This document shows, one piece after another, positions 1 through 8,819 of a stretch of 64,000 nt of DNA. Below the pieces are notes generated by a model, which was given only the letters and a program-made list of their open reading frames with translations, searched no databases and was not told where the DNA came from. Location: positions 1 through 64,000 of the forward strand of contig SCFO01000003.1 in assembly GCA_004078665.1 (NCBI GenBank), given 5' to 3'. This DNA is from Halobacillus fulvus (lineage in GTDB: Bacteria > Bacillota > Bacilli > Bacillales > Halobacillaceae). How positions within the stretch are numbered: the first letter of the stretch is position 1; each line of letters begins with the position of its first letter. A program made the translations under genes and the position numbers.

Positions 1-30
1 CTGGCGGTGGTTGACAGGTGTGCCCATCAT
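1..30 (-). CDS. possible 5' end of a gene leaving the window
   Basis: On the minus strand an ATG at 28-30 is preceded, nine bases upstream, by an AAAGGAG ribosome-binding sequence, and TATAAT lies further upstream near 60-65. Only ten codons are inside the window (reading M-M-G-T-P-V-N-H-R-Q), so no family can be assigned. A plus-strand frame ending at about 76 is an alternative explanation. Confidence 0.25.
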   Translation of the reverse strand, partial: MMGTPVNHRQ

Positions 31-96
31 GGAGAACCACTCCTTTATTGATTTTCTTAATTATACAATGGAATGAACCGAATAAATAGAAAAAAT

Positions 97-126
97 AGGC
101 TGTTGAGGAAAGTTTCTCAACAGCCT
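97..126 (-). terminator. hairpin terminator, minus strand
   Basis: The 11-base arms AGGCTGTTGAG and CTCAACAGCCT flank a short loop. On the minus strand the hairpin is followed by a T-rich run, so it would act as a second terminator behind the Spo0E-like gene. Confidence 0.55.
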
Positions 127-133
127 GAAAAAA

Positions 134-164
134 GCACTGCTCTGAGAGAGCAGTGCTTTTTTAT
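134..164. terminator. bidirectional intrinsic terminator
   Basis: A perfect 10-base stem (GCACTGCTCT / AGAGCAGTGC) has A-runs on its left and T-runs on its right, so it works in both directions. It lies directly after the stop codon of the minus-strand Spo0E-like gene. Confidence 0.8.
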
Positions 165-319
165 TTACATGCCATTGTGGGTTCAGGAAGCTTATTCAGA
201 AGCTCATCCAATCGCTGGGACAGCTCCAATACTTCTGTATAGGAATCTCCTTCTAGATAAGCGTCGTACATCTTGGACCGGACATCTTCAATTTGTTTTT
301 CAATTACTTGTGTATAGAT
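161..319 (-). CDS. Spo0E-like aspartyl-phosphate phosphatase, non-canonical start
   Basis: The minus strand encodes about 52 residues with the Spo0E-family pattern: an N-terminal helix with I-E-x-x-R-x-K-M-Y, then the signature S-Q-R-L-D-E-L-L-N. Family members are short two-helix proteins that dephosphorylate Spo0A~P and so delay sporulation; that role is inferred from the family. No ATG, GTG or TTG is available in frame before an upstream stop. A GAGGGG ribosome-binding sequence sits eight bases before an ATC codon at 317-319, which is the start used here, and a TATAAT-like box lies near 340-345. An ATC start, an ATT start further in, or a decayed start codon are all possible. Two terminators follow the gene. 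Confidence 0.6.
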   Translation of the reverse strand: MYTQVIEKQIEDVRSKMYDAYLEGDSYTEVLELSQRLDELLNKLPEPTMACK

Positions 320-325
320 AGTAAA

Positions 326-781
326 CGCCCCTCTGTCTGATTATAGAACCCTTGTACCCTATTAAAAGAATGCAAAACATATAATTGGGGAAAAATGTAA
401 AAAATCCCAATTATTTTTCGAAACGCTAACATTTAGATGGGAGAATATGCTATTTTAAACATAAGCCATCCAATAGAAAGAGAATAATAGAGACGAAGGT
501 TTTGAATAGGTATAGGTGGCGGAACCCCGGTGAAAAGCTTCCGGGGTTCTTTTGCGCATGTCTTCAAGTTAGGAGAAAAGATAAAAAAAGACTCTATTTT
601 TGTCGATTTTGGGGAATAGGTGTTTTATAGCTTTTGATTTACTTTCGTAGATTTCCCGTTTTCCCCGTTCCCCGCTTGAGTCTGCTAAGAATATAAAAAA
701 CTCCCTACCTTCATTTGAAGTAAGCCTCTGACTAGAATAGAACTATGATCTTTTCCTTTAATATCCAAACACTCACATGCT
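326..781. other. intergenic region without recognisable gene
   Basis: This gap lies between the divergent Spo0E-like gene and the MoxR operon. It is AT-rich, with no protein-coding frame that has a plausible ribosome-binding site. The only clear structure is the strong terminator at 522-553, which has no obvious gene before it, so a short untranslated RNA starting around 400-450 is possible. A weak hairpin near 707-727 is also present. Confidence 0.5.
522..553 (+). terminator. orphan intrinsic terminator
   Basis: The stem GAACCCCGG / CCGGGGTTC with a ten-base loop is followed by TTTT. No plus-strand gene precedes it in the window, so it may end a small RNA. Confidence 0.7.
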
Positions 782-810
782 TTGTTCCACCCTCAGTCAT
801 GTAGTATAGT
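782..810 (+). promoter_or_regulatory. sigma-A promoter of the yeaC operon
   Basis: TTGTTC at 782-787 and TATAGT at 805-810 are separated by 17 bases. This places a start site about 50 bases before the MoxR start codon. Confidence 0.6.
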
Positions 811-867
811 TGAAATGAGCGTGATTATTCTGAAAACGATTGTGAAAATGGAGAGGAGACCAAGTAA

Positions 868-1833
868 ATGGCTCAACAGACTTTTTTATTACAGCCAAAA
901 ATCTCAGAAGTTATTAAAAACATAAATAAAGTGATGATCGGTAAAGAGGAGGCCGCGATGTTAAGCCTCGTCGCCCTGCTTGCGAAGGGTCACGTCCTGC
1001 TTGAGGATGTGCCAGGGGTAGGGAAGACGATGCTTGTCAAAACGTTGGCGAAATCGGTGGATTGTGAATTCAAGCGGATCCAGTTCACTCCTGACTTGCT
1101 TCCGTCCGACGTGACAGGCGTTTCGATCTATAATCCGAAAACGATGGAATTTGAATTTCGGCCGGGGCCGATTTTAGGGAATATTGTGCTGGCGGATGAA
1201 ATCAACCGTACGTCTCCTAAAACGCAATCGTCTCTACTTGAAGGAATGGAAGAAACGAGCATTACAGTCGATGGAAATCCTGTGCCGCTTAGTGAACCGT
1301 TCTTTGTCATGGCGACCCAGAACCCGATTGAATATGAAGGGACATACCCCCTTCCTGAAGCTCAATTGGACCGTTTCCTCATTAAGATGAAAATGGGATA
1401 TCCGACAGCGAAGCAGGAAATGGAGATGTTGTCCCGGACCTCTGGAGCCCATCCGATTCACGAGCTTTCTTCTGTGATTTCCCGCGAAGAACTTGTCGGC
1501 CTTCAAAAGGAAGTCGAGGATGTATATGTCGACCAGACCGTGAACCGTTATATCATCGATCTCGTGACAGGCACCCGGAATCATGAAGGGATTTACCTCG
1601 GAGTCAGTCCGCGTGGGTCGATTGCTCTTATGAAAGCAGCGAAAGCGTATGCGTTCATCCATGACCGTGATTACGTCATTCCGGATGATGTGCAATACCT
1701 TGCGCCTTATGTGTTGTCCCACCGCATGATTCTGACCTCTGAAGCGAGATTTGAAGGGATGACACCTGAACAGATCATTGAAGAATTGCTGTCCTCGACT
1801 TCGATCCCCGTGAAGAGGAATATCAGTGAATGA
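868..1833 (+). CDS. yeaC: MoxR family AAA+ ATPase
   Basis: This 321-residue protein is a MoxR-type AAA+ ATPase. The Walker A motif G-V-G-K-T is at 50-54, the Walker B motif A-D-E-I-N at 109-113, sensor 1 M-A-T-Q-N-P near 148-153, and the P-E-A-Q-L-D-R-F arginine-finger region at 163-170. MoxR proteins are thought to act as chaperone-like ATPases that help assemble or mature partner complexes, often with DUF58 proteins. The next gene is a DUF58 protein whose ATG overlaps this stop codon (ATGA), then a transglutaminase, the order of B. subtilis yeaC-yeaD-yebA. A GGAGAGGAG ribosome-binding site supports the start. The substrate is unknown. Confidence 0.93.
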   Translation: MAQQTFLLQPKISEVIKNINKVMIGKEEAAMLSLVALLAKGHVLLEDVPGVGKTMLVKTLAKSVDCEFKRIQFTPDLLPSDVTGVSIYNPKTMEFEFRPGPILGNIVLADEINRTSPKTQSSLLEGMEETSITVDGNPVPLSEPFFVMATQNPIEYEGTYPLPEAQLDRFLIKMKMGYPTAKQEMEMLSRTSGAHPIHELSSVISREELVGLQKEVEDVYVDQTVNRYIIDLVTGTRNHEGIYLGVSPRGSIALMKAAKAYAFIHDRDYVIPDDVQYLAPYVLSHRMILTSEARFEGMTPEQIIEELLSSTSIPVKRNISE

Positions 1834-3092
1834 GACAATCGGTAAAACTCGCCGCTAAATGGGTCGTCGTTGTGTTATTGTTCGCCGTATTGTTCTCCTA
1901 TGCCATGTTTCAGGGAGGGTTTGTCAGCTGGTTTCTTTTCTATGCTTTTCTCCCTTTCCTTCTCTATATGGTAGGCTTGCTCATCTATCCAATCCAGCAG
2001 TGGAAGGTGGACCGGAAGCTATCGAGGAGAACGGCAGTCGGGGGTGAATCGGTGGATGTTGAGCTGACATTGACCCGTAGATTCCCTTTTCCTGTGTACT
2101 ACTGTGTTATTGAAGAATATTTGCCGGAATCGCTAAAAAGGCAAGACACACATTTGAAAAAGTACAAGCACATGAACGAAGAAGCGGACCTAGAGTCGCG
2201 CAAAGTAAAATACATTACGTTCCCCTGGTTTAAAAGGAAGATCAGGTTCCACTATACGATCGATAAAGTGCCGCGTGGAGAACATAAATTGAAAGCCTTG
2301 CGGGTGAAAACCGGCGATTTCTTCGGGTTTGTCAAAAAAGAGCATGTTTTCATGGAAGAAACGTCTCTGCTTGTCTTTCCTTACACGCGTCCTGTCAGTT
2401 TGAAAGAACGGGTGTACAGCTTTGAACAGGGGGCAAGTCCTTCATTCAAATTAAACGAGAAAAATACAAACATCGTTTCCGGTGTCAGAGAGTACATCCC
2501 TGGAGATCGATTCGCCTGGGTCGACTGGAAAACGTCTGCACGGAAAAATGAAATGATGACAAAGGAATTCGAGCAGGAAAAAAGTGTCGATATGATGGTC
2601 ATTTTGAATGCTGTTTATCATCCAGCGATGAATGAACTCGCCTTTGAAGGAGCGGTGGAATTCACGGCTTCTTTACTGAATGAGCTTCACAAGTCCTCTT
2701 CGCAGCTGGCCTTTATGACGCTCGGAGACGGGCGAGGTTATTTTCCTTTTCAACAGGACTATACTCATAAACAGATGATTCAGGCTCATCTCGCCAAAAT
2801 ACGTGCATTAGGTCGGGTCCCATTTGCGAAACAGCTGGATCGCGAGCGTTCACAGGTGCCGGGCGGTGTCATTATGATGGTCGTCAGCCACACGCTGGAT
2901 GATGATATGAGGCAATCGCTCATTAAACTTGCGAAAAAGAGTAAACGGCTCGTCTTCTTTTACATTCATTCCAGTAAAGACATGTCGTTTCAAGATCATC
3001 AGCTTCTCAAGCAGCTGAAAAATAACGGAGTGACCGTCAATACGATTACGGAAGAACAATTGACTCAGCGCGAATTCGAGGTGAACACATAA
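1830..3092 (+). CDS. yeaD: DUF58 domain membrane protein
   Basis: A 420-residue protein with two N-terminal hydrophobic segments (about 11-27 and 31-53), then a soluble region carrying the DUF58 hallmark R-E-Y-x-P-G-D-R-F-x-x-V-D-W-K-T-S-A-R at about 220-238. The C-terminal part resembles a von Willebrand factor A-like fold, as is usual for DUF58. It is translationally coupled to the MoxR gene upstream (four-base overlap), and its stop shares one base with the next start codon, so the three genes form one operon. The MoxR/DUF58/transglutaminase trio is widespread, but its cellular role is not established. Confidence 0.9.
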   Translation: MRQSVKLAAKWVVVVLLFAVLFSYAMFQGGFVSWFLFYAFLPFLLYMVGLLIYPIQQWKVDRKLSRRTAVGGESVDVELTLTRRFPFPVYYCVIEEYLPESLKRQDTHLKKYKHMNEEADLESRKVKYITFPWFKRKIRFHYTIDKVPRGEHKLKALRVKTGDFFGFVKKEHVFMEETSLLVFPYTRPVSLKERVYSFEQGASPSFKLNEKNTNIVSGVREYIPGDRFAWVDWKTSARKNEMMTKEFEQEKSVDMMVILNAVYHPAMNELAFEGAVEFTASLLNELHKSSSQLAFMTLGDGRGYFPFQQDYTHKQMIQAHLAKIRALGRVPFAKQLDRERSQVPGGVIMMVVSHTLDDDMRQSLIKLAKKSKRLVFFYIHSSKDMSFQDHQLLKQLKNNGVTVNTITEEQLTQREFEVNT

Positions 3093-5296
3093 TGCATCCA
3101 TCCACTCCAGAACAACAGCCGTTCATCTACAAGTTGACGATTTATCTCGTCGGATTTTTGCTGTTTTGCGAATGGTTAAGGCCGATGGAAGCCGTGACCG
3201 CAACGAATGATGTCACGATCTTCTTTATCTATGCCGCTTTCTGCTTTTTCCTATCGTTTTTACAAGTCCAGTGGTGGATTTCCATGCCTCTGAAGTTTTT
3301 GGGGCTCGCTTTTATCCTTGACGGTATGTATGTGGCCGAAACGATTTTTTCTAGAAGCTGGTTTGCGGTCGTTTATGAACAGATCGCTTTCAACATTCAG
3401 ATGATGATCAGCCAGGAATGGTGGCAGATGACACCGTTTTTCAGAAGTTTATTGTTCCTTATTCTTCTCTGGCTCATGAGTTACTTGCTCTATTATTGGT
3501 TTATTGTCGCAAGGCGGATGTTCTTATTCGTCTTCATGACGATTATCTACATTACCGTCCTTGATACGTTCACTATATATGACGGTCAATGGGCGATTAT
3601 CCGGACGTTCGTGCTTGCGATGGTTGCCCTTGGACTGACGAGCCTGGCGAGAGAGCTGGATAAAGAGTCGATTGCGCCGGTCTGGCTCAAGCGTCTTCAT
3701 GTGTGGGCGGTACCGCTGATCGGTCTGATCTTATTCTCAGCAGCGGCTGCTTACGCCTCTCCGAAACTAGAGCCACAGTGGCCCGATCCGGTTCCGTATT
3801 TACAAAATGCAACCGGCGGAGGTTCTGGTGGCGGTGTCGTGCAGAAGGTAGGATATGGCGAAGATGACAGCCGTCTCGGTGGTGGGTTTGTCCAAGACGA
3901 CACACCTGTCTTCCGGGCTACGGCTGACGGGGATCGGTATTGGAGAATTGAATCAAAGGACCGTTATACCGGTAAAGGCTGGGAAGATACGCTGGCTGAG
4001 CCGACAACGGTGACATCTCCGGATAACCTGAACTATTCGACTTACACAGACGACGTCGAGGTAGAAGAACAGACAGCTTTTATTGAAATGGCGAGTCAGG
4101 CAAGTTTCCAAAAGCTTGTGTATCCATACGGGATCCAAAACCTTGAAGCTACACAGCCGGATACGAGATTACGGCTTCACGAAAATACGGGAGAAATCGA
4201 TACTCTGAGAGGCGATTCTCCCGCAAAGCTGAATCAATATGCGGTCAATTATGACTTTCCTTCATTCGAATACAATCAGCTGAGAGAGGCAAATTCTGAA
4301 GATCCACAAGAAATACGGGAGCAGTACCTTCAGCTTCCCGAGAATTTACCAAACCGTGTACGGAACTTAGCTAGTCAAATCGTGCGGGATGAGGACAATC
4401 GTTATGATAGAGCCAAGGCGGTGGAGTCTTATTTCTCTTCGAATGGCTTTGAATATTCAACGACAGATATACCAGTTCCAAGAGACAATCAGGACTATGT
4501 CGACCAGTTTTTATTTGAGTCCCAAATCGGATATTGTGATAACTTTTCGACCTCTATGGTCGTTCTGCTCCGGTCTGAAGGGATTCCAGCCCGCTGGGTG
4601 AAGGGCTTCACCTCAGGAGAGCGGATCGACTCACAGACGACAGCTTTCTCGGATGACGAAATCCAGAATGTGTATCAGGTGACAAGCTCAAACGCCCACT
4701 CTTGGGTCGAGGTGTACTTCCCTGATGTCGGTTGGGTTCCGTTCGAACCGACGAAAGGATTTACGAACAACGCGGATTTTTATACGGATGTCGACACAGA
4801 TGAAGATGAGGCAGCTGCGCTCGATACACCAGAAGAGACGCCGGCCGAAGACCAACTTGGTAATCCTCAAGGAATTCAAGATGAGCAGGCAAGTGATGAA
4901 GCTGGCGGAGCAGCTGGAGCAACCGACCGCAACTATACGTGGTTATATGTGTTAGGCGGCCTTTTGCTTGTCGCTGGTACTGTCCTGTTTTTTAAAAGGT
5001 ACAAATGGATGTCGTGGCTTCTGTTGCGCCGTTATCGAAAAGGGGGCAGCGTGGACACGTATGAACAGGCCTATCAACACTTGTTGAAAGTGCTTGATCA
5101 CAAAGGATTCAAGCGGAATTCGGACCAGACGCTGCGGGAATATGCCCACCATGTCGACCGTCATTTTCAATCCAATGAAATGCGTCAGCTGACCCATCAC
5201 TATGAGCGGTTGTTATACAGAAACGATCGTCAGGAGCTGCCGTGGACGAAGATCACTGAATTATGGGAAAATTTAATTAAAAAAGCATTGTCTTGA
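3092..5296 (+). CDS. yebA: membrane-anchored transglutaminase-like protein with DUF4129 tail
   Basis: This 734-residue protein has about six membrane segments in residues 15-220 (DUF3488 type) and then an extracytoplasmic domain. The transglutaminase-like core has catalytic Cys482 (in I-G-Y-C-D-N-F), His536 (N-A-H-S-W-V-E) and Asp545 (P-D-V-G-W). An acidic linker, a last membrane helix at about 616-634 and a cytoplasmic C-terminal DUF4129-type segment follow. The complete triad suggests a cysteine protease-like or cross-linking activity outside the membrane, but no substrate is known. It is the third gene of the operon, one base overlapping the DUF58 gene, and guaA follows as in B. subtilis. 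Confidence 0.92.
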   Translation: MHPSTPEQQPFIYKLTIYLVGFLLFCEWLRPMEAVTATNDVTIFFIYAAFCFFLSFLQVQWWISMPLKFLGLAFILDGMYVAETIFSRSWFAVVYEQIAFNIQMMISQEWWQMTPFFRSLLFLILLWLMSYLLYYWFIVARRMFLFVFMTIIYITVLDTFTIYDGQWAIIRTFVLAMVALGLTSLARELDKESIAPVWLKRLHVWAVPLIGLILFSAAAAYASPKLEPQWPDPVPYLQNATGGGSGGGVVQKVGYGEDDSRLGGGFVQDDTPVFRATADGDRYWRIESKDRYTGKGWEDTLAEPTTVTSPDNLNYSTYTDDVEVEEQTAFIEMASQASFQKLVYPYGIQNLEATQPDTRLRLHENTGEIDTLRGDSPAKLNQYAVNYDFPSFEYNQLREANSEDPQEIREQYLQLPENLPNRVRNLASQIVRDEDNRYDRAKAVESYFSSNGFEYSTTDIPVPRDNQDYVDQFLFESQIGYCDNFSTSMVVLLRSEGIPARWVKGFTSGERIDSQTTAFSDDEIQNVYQVTSSNAHSWVEVYFPDVGWVPFEPTKGFTNNADFYTDVDTDEDEAAALDTPEETPAEDQLGNPQGIQDEQASDEAGGAAGATDRNYTWLYVLGGLLLVAGTVLFFKRYKWMSWLLLRRYRKGGSVDTYEQAYQHLLKVLDHKGFKRNSDQTLREYAHHVDRHFQSNEMRQLTHHYERLLYRNDRQELPWTKITELWENLIKKALS

Positions 5297-5345
5297 TTCC
5301 TTTTGAAACGGTTGATAGAATGAATGAAAAATTATAAGCATTCTT

Positions 5346-5416
5346 CCTTCGTATATCCTCGAGAATATGGCTCGAAAGTCTCTACCGGGGCACCGTAAAT
5401 GCTCTGACTATGAAGG
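5346..5416 (+). promoter_or_regulatory. guanine-class purine riboswitch upstream of guaA
   Basis: P1 pairs CCTTCGTA (5346-5353) with TATGAAGG (5409-5416). The conserved P2 loop AATATGG, the junction TCTACC, the P3 loop CCGTAAA and the GACTATG at the P3-P1 junction are all present. C at the position equivalent to C74 predicts guanine or hypoxanthine specificity. The 3' P1 strand can also pair with CCTTCGTA at 5449-5456, inside the following terminator, which is the expected antiterminator switch. Confidence 0.93.
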
Positions 5417-5437
5417 TGGGAATCACGTGATCAATGC

Positions 5438-5489
5438 ATGGATTTCTGCCTTCGTATGACAATAAACGTAAGGTGGAAATCCATTTTTT
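5438..5489 (+). terminator. riboswitch-controlled terminator before guaA
   Basis: A 15-pair stem runs from ATGGATTTC at 5438 to GAAATCCAT ending at 5484 and is followed by a T-run. It lies between the riboswitch and the guaA ribosome-binding site, so ligand binding is expected to reduce guaA transcription. Confidence 0.85.
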
Positions 5490-5526
5490 ATTAGGAAACG
5501 GCTTTAATAGAAGGAGTGGGGAGTTA

Positions 5527-7065
5527 ATGGAACAAGTCCAAGGTATGATTCTTGTACTCGATTTCGGTAGTCAGTATAACCAGCTGATCACGCGTCGTAT
5601 TCGTGAATTCGGCGTGTACAGTGAGTTGCATTCACACAAAATGAGCCTGGAGGAAATCAAAGCATTGAATCCAAGTGGCATCATCCTATCCGGAGGACCG
5701 AACAGTGTGTACGGTGAAAACAGCTTCCGTTGTGATGAAGGAATTTTCGAGCTGGGTATTCCGGTTCTTGGCATTTGCTATGGTATGCAGCTGATGACCC
5801 ATCATTTTGACGGGAAGGTCGAACGTGCCAAAGAGCGTGAATATGGAAAAGCGGATATCACGATTACAGAAGATCCGGTCCTTTTCCGTAAAACACCGAA
5901 GGAACAAACGGTGTGGATGAGTCACAGTGATAAAGTCATCGAAGCACCTGAAGGCTTCACGGTCGATGCGACAAGCCCGTCTTGTCCTGTAGCCGCCATT
6001 GGAAACGATGAGAAGAAAATGTATGGCGTGCAGTTCCACCCAGAAGTCCGCCATTCCGAATATGGCAACGATATTTTGCGCAGCTTCGTGTTTGACGTCT
6101 GTGAAGCAACAGACGACTGGACGATGGAACACGTCGTCGAGATGGAAGTCGAGAAGATCCGCGAACAGGTCGGCGACCGTAAAGTATTGTGTGCCCTCAG
6201 TGGCGGGGTCGACTCTTCTGTCGTGGCTGCTTTGATTCACAAGGCGATTGGAGACCAGCTGACATGTATTTTTGTCGATCATGGATTACTTAGAAAAAAT
6301 GAAGCGGATGATGTCATGCGTACGCTTGGTGATGGCTTCAATATGAACATCATCAAAGTCGATGCCAAAGAGCGCTTCATGAGTAAGCTTGACGGCGTGT
6401 CCGATCCAGAGACAAAACGTAAAATCATCGGCAATGAATTCATCTATGTCTTCGATGATGAAGCAGCTAAGCTGAAGGAAATCGACTTCCTTGCTCAAGG
6501 GACGTTGTATACCGATATCATCGAGAGTGGTACGGAAACCGCTCAGACGATCAAATCACACCACAATGTCGGCGGTCTTCCTGAGGATATGGAATTCCAG
6601 CTGATTGAACCGTTGAATACACTCTTTAAAGATGAAGTGCGTGCGTTAGGTACAGAGCTTGGTGTGCCTGACCACATCGTTTGGCGTCAGCCTTTCCCTG
6701 GTCCAGGACTCGCGATCCGTATTCTTGGAGCTATTACAGAAGAGAAGCTTGAAATTGTTCGGGAATCGGATGCGATTTTACGTGAAGAAATTAAGAACGC
6801 AGGTCTCGACCGTGAGATTTGGCAATATTTCACGGTGCTTCCTGATATTCGTTCTGTCGGTGTCATGGGCGATGAGCGGACGTACGACCATACGATTGGT
6901 ATCCGTGCCGTGACATCGATTGATGGCATGACTTCAGACTGGGCGCGAATTCCGTGGGACGTTCTCGAGAAGATTTCAACCAGAATCGTCAATGAAGTCG
7001 ACCATATCAACCGCGTCGTGTACGATGTGACGAGTAAGCCACCTGCAACAATCGAATGGGAATAG
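5527..7065 (+). CDS. guaA: GMP synthase (glutamine-hydrolysing)
   Basis: GuaA converts XMP, ATP and glutamine to GMP in the cytoplasm. The 512-residue product has the class I amidotransferase half with nucleophile Cys84 (G-I-C-Y-G-M-Q) and partners His171 and Glu173 (F-H-P-E). It then has the ATP-pyrophosphatase P-loop S-G-G-V-D-S at 225-230 and the C-terminal GMP synthase dimerisation domain. The ATG at 5527 was chosen because AGGAG/GGGGAG sits just upstream and the length matches the family. An upstream in-frame ATG at 5434 lies inside the leader and its terminator. Expression is predicted to be controlled by the guanine riboswitch. Confidence 0.97.
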   Translation: MEQVQGMILVLDFGSQYNQLITRRIREFGVYSELHSHKMSLEEIKALNPSGIILSGGPNSVYGENSFRCDEGIFELGIPVLGICYGMQLMTHHFDGKVERAKEREYGKADITITEDPVLFRKTPKEQTVWMSHSDKVIEAPEGFTVDATSPSCPVAAIGNDEKKMYGVQFHPEVRHSEYGNDILRSFVFDVCEATDDWTMEHVVEMEVEKIREQVGDRKVLCALSGGVDSSVVAALIHKAIGDQLTCIFVDHGLLRKNEADDVMRTLGDGFNMNIIKVDAKERFMSKLDGVSDPETKRKIIGNEFIYVFDDEAAKLKEIDFLAQGTLYTDIIESGTETAQTIKSHHNVGGLPEDMEFQLIEPLNTLFKDEVRALGTELGVPDHIVWRQPFPGPGLAIRILGAITEEKLEIVRESDAILREEIKNAGLDREIWQYFTVLPDIRSVGVMGDERTYDHTIGIRAVTSIDGMTSDWARIPWDVLEKISTRIVNEVDHINRVVYDVTSKPPATIEWE

Positions 7066-7068
7066 ACG

Positions 7069-7105
7069 AATGTTCGGGCTTTAGAAATGATTAATGTTCG
7101 GTTTT
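7069..7105 (+). promoter_or_regulatory. candidate PurR boxes upstream of the purine permease
   Basis: Two PurBox-like sequences in the same orientation, AATGTTCGGGCTTT from 7069 and AATGTTCGGTTTT from 7093, match the reverse complement of the Bacillus PurR consensus (A-rich then CCGAAC). They begin right behind the guaA stop codon and just before the permease promoter. The second is the better match. Confidence 0.6.
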
Positions 7106-7109
7106 GAGG

Positions 7110-7138
7110 TTGACGAATTTAGTCGAACCCGATACGAT
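7110..7138 (+). promoter_or_regulatory. sigma-A promoter of the purine permease gene
   Basis: TTGACG at 7110-7115 and TACGAT at 7133-7138 have 17-base spacing. The promoter lies between the PurR boxes and the riboswitch. Confidence 0.7.
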
Positions 7139-7165
7139 ATAAACATCACAAAAGAAAATAAGTAA

Positions 7166-7241
7166 CACCGTCGTATAATTTTGGGGATATGGCCCATGAG
7201 TTTCTACCAGACTACCGTAAATCGGTCTGACTACGTTGGTG
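7166..7241 (+). promoter_or_regulatory. guanine-class purine riboswitch upstream of pbuG
   Basis: The P1 arms CACCGTCGTA and TACGTTGGTG flank the conserved core: P2 loop GGATATGG, TTTCTACC, P3 loop CCGTAAA and GACTACG. The C at the ligand-specifying position predicts guanine/hypoxanthine sensing. A terminator follows at 7308. Confidence 0.92.
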
Positions 7242-7307
7242 AATGGATGTTTGGCTACGCTTTTGGACACGTGACCCTTCATCCATTTCCTTCGTACGTG
7301 AATGTAG

Positions 7308-7339
7308 ACACTCCCGGTCATCCGGGGGTGTTTTTTTTA
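7308..7339 (+). terminator. riboswitch-associated terminator
   Basis: The stem ACACTCCCGG / CCGGGGGTGT with loop TCAT is followed by eight T residues. It lies in the leader between the riboswitch and the pbuG start. Confidence 0.88.
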
Positions 7340-7443
7340 TTGCTGAAGGTACAAGAGGCTTGTATCCGAACGGCAGCATACGTGCCAGCTCAAAAATAGA
7401 AAAAGTCTGGCGCGGGGATTACCACTTTGGGGAGGAAATGATT

Positions 7444-8781
7444 GTGAAGGAATATTTCAAGTTTAAGGAACTCGGTACAAATTACCGGACAGAATTTATG
7501 GCTGGACTAACAACATTCTTGGCAATGGCTTACATCTTATTCGTCAATCCGTCCACGCTCGCTCTTGATGGCATTGAGCAGCTGCCTGAAGGAGTCACAC
7601 GGATCGACAAAGGGGCCGTCTTCACTGCGACTGCACTTGCGGCCGCAATCGGTACGTTGATTATGGGATTGCTGGCAAAATATCCGATTGCGCTTGCGCC
7701 AGGTATGGGGCTGAATGCGTTCTTTGCTTATACCGTTGTGCTTGGGTACGGAATCCCTTGGGAAACAGCGCTGGCAGGAGTTCTTGCATCTGGACTTATT
7801 TTTATCGTTTTAACACTGACAGGACTCCGTCAGAAAATCATCAATGCGATTCCGCCGAACCTTAAGCTCGCGGTCGGAGCTGGTATTGGATTGTTCATTG
7901 CGTTTATCGGTTTTCAAAATGCAGGGATCGTACAGAACAACGATGCGACATTGGTTGCGCTTGGAGACTTGACCCACGGACCTACAATGCTAGCGATCTT
8001 CGGAATCATCGTTTCGGTGATCTTCCTAGCGTTAGGATTAAAAGGCGGCATTTTCTACGGGATGATCTTGACATCGATTGCCGGAATGGTCACAGGGTTG
8101 ATCGCACCTCCTGCAGGACTTGGAGGCATTGTTAGCCCAGCGCCGAGCCTTGCACCGACATTCGGAGCAGCTTTGACGCACTTCGGAGACATCTTTACCA
8201 TTGAAATGCTAGTCGTTATTTTGACGTTCCTATTCGTTGATTTCTTTGATACAGCCGGTACGCTTGTCGCCGTTGCGACGCAGGCTGGGTTTATGAAGGA
8301 TAACAAGCTGCCACGTGCAGGTAAAGCTTTATTCGCCGATTCCGCAGCGACGGTTGTCGGAGCGGTTGCTGGTACATCGACAACGACGTCTTACATTGAA
8401 TCTACGGCTGGTGTTGGAGCAGGTGGACGGACAGGATTCGCTTCTGTCGTGACGGCTGGTTTCTTCTTACTCGCTCTGTTTTTCTCGCCGCTTCTCTCTG
8501 TCATTACAGCAGAAGTGACGGCGCCTGCCCTGATCATTGTCGGAGTTTTGATGGCGTCCACGCTGAAGAACATTGATTGGGATCAATTCGAGATTGCGGT
8601 TCCAGCCTTTTTCACAGTGGCTGCGATGCCGTTGACGTATAGTATCGCAACGGGAATTGCGATCGGATTCATTTTCTATCCGATTACGATGATTTTGAAA
8701 GGTCGTGCCAAAGAGATTCACCCGATTATGTACTTCCTGTTTATCATCTTCATCCTATATTTCGTTTTCTTAACCGAATAA
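7444..8781 (+). CDS. pbuG: guanine/hypoxanthine permease, NCS2 (AzgA/PbuG) family
   Basis: This is a polytopic membrane protein of 445 residues with about 12 hydrophobic segments. Family motifs include the N-terminal K-E-L-G-T-N-x-R-T-E, the repeat G-M-G-L-N-A-F-F-A-Y and F-V-D-F-F-D-T-A-G-T-L-V. It should take up guanine and hypoxanthine by proton symport. A GTG start at 7444 is preferred: GGAGG lies eight bases before it and the N-terminus then matches PbuG. An in-frame ATG at 7438 has only two bases of spacing, and the long upstream extension covers the riboswitch leader. Control by PurR boxes plus a guanine riboswitch fits purine salvage. Confidence 0.93.
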   Translation: MKEYFKFKELGTNYRTEFMAGLTTFLAMAYILFVNPSTLALDGIEQLPEGVTRIDKGAVFTATALAAAIGTLIMGLLAKYPIALAPGMGLNAFFAYTVVLGYGIPWETALAGVLASGLIFIVLTLTGLRQKIINAIPPNLKLAVGAGIGLFIAFIGFQNAGIVQNNDATLVALGDLTHGPTMLAIFGIIVSVIFLALGLKGGIFYGMILTSIAGMVTGLIAPPAGLGGIVSPAPSLAPTFGAALTHFGDIFTIEMLVVILTFLFVDFFDTAGTLVAVATQAGFMKDNKLPRAGKALFADSAATVVGAVAGTSTTTSYIESTAGVGAGGRTGFASVVTAGFFLLALFFSPLLSVITAEVTAPALIIVGVLMASTLKNIDWDQFEIAVPAFFTVAAMPLTYSIATGIAIGFIFYPITMILKGRAKEIHPIMYFLFIIFILYFVFLTE

Positions 8782-8786
8782 AAAGA

Positions 8787-8819
8787 GGAACCGGCAGAGA
8801 GCAGCCTGCCGGTTCTATT
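8787..8819. terminator. bidirectional terminator between pbuG and hsp20
   Basis: The stem GAACCGGCAG / CTGCCGGTTC has an A-run on the left and T residues on the right, so it serves both convergent genes. Confidence 0.75.

Noticed and set aside
500-555. T-box leader suggested by AGGTGGCGGAACCCCGG
   Set aside because: The conserved T-box sequence and specifier stem are not there, and the next gene is not an amino acid or tRNA synthetase gene. The hairpin is a plain terminator.
5434-5526. Longer N-terminus for GuaA from 5434
   Set aside because: It covers the leader terminator and lacks a ribosome-binding site; the ATG at 5527 gives the normal length.
7243-7443. Longer N-terminus for the purine permease
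   Set aside because: The extension would translate the riboswitch terminator and leader. The family N-terminus and ribosome-binding site fit the GTG at 7444.
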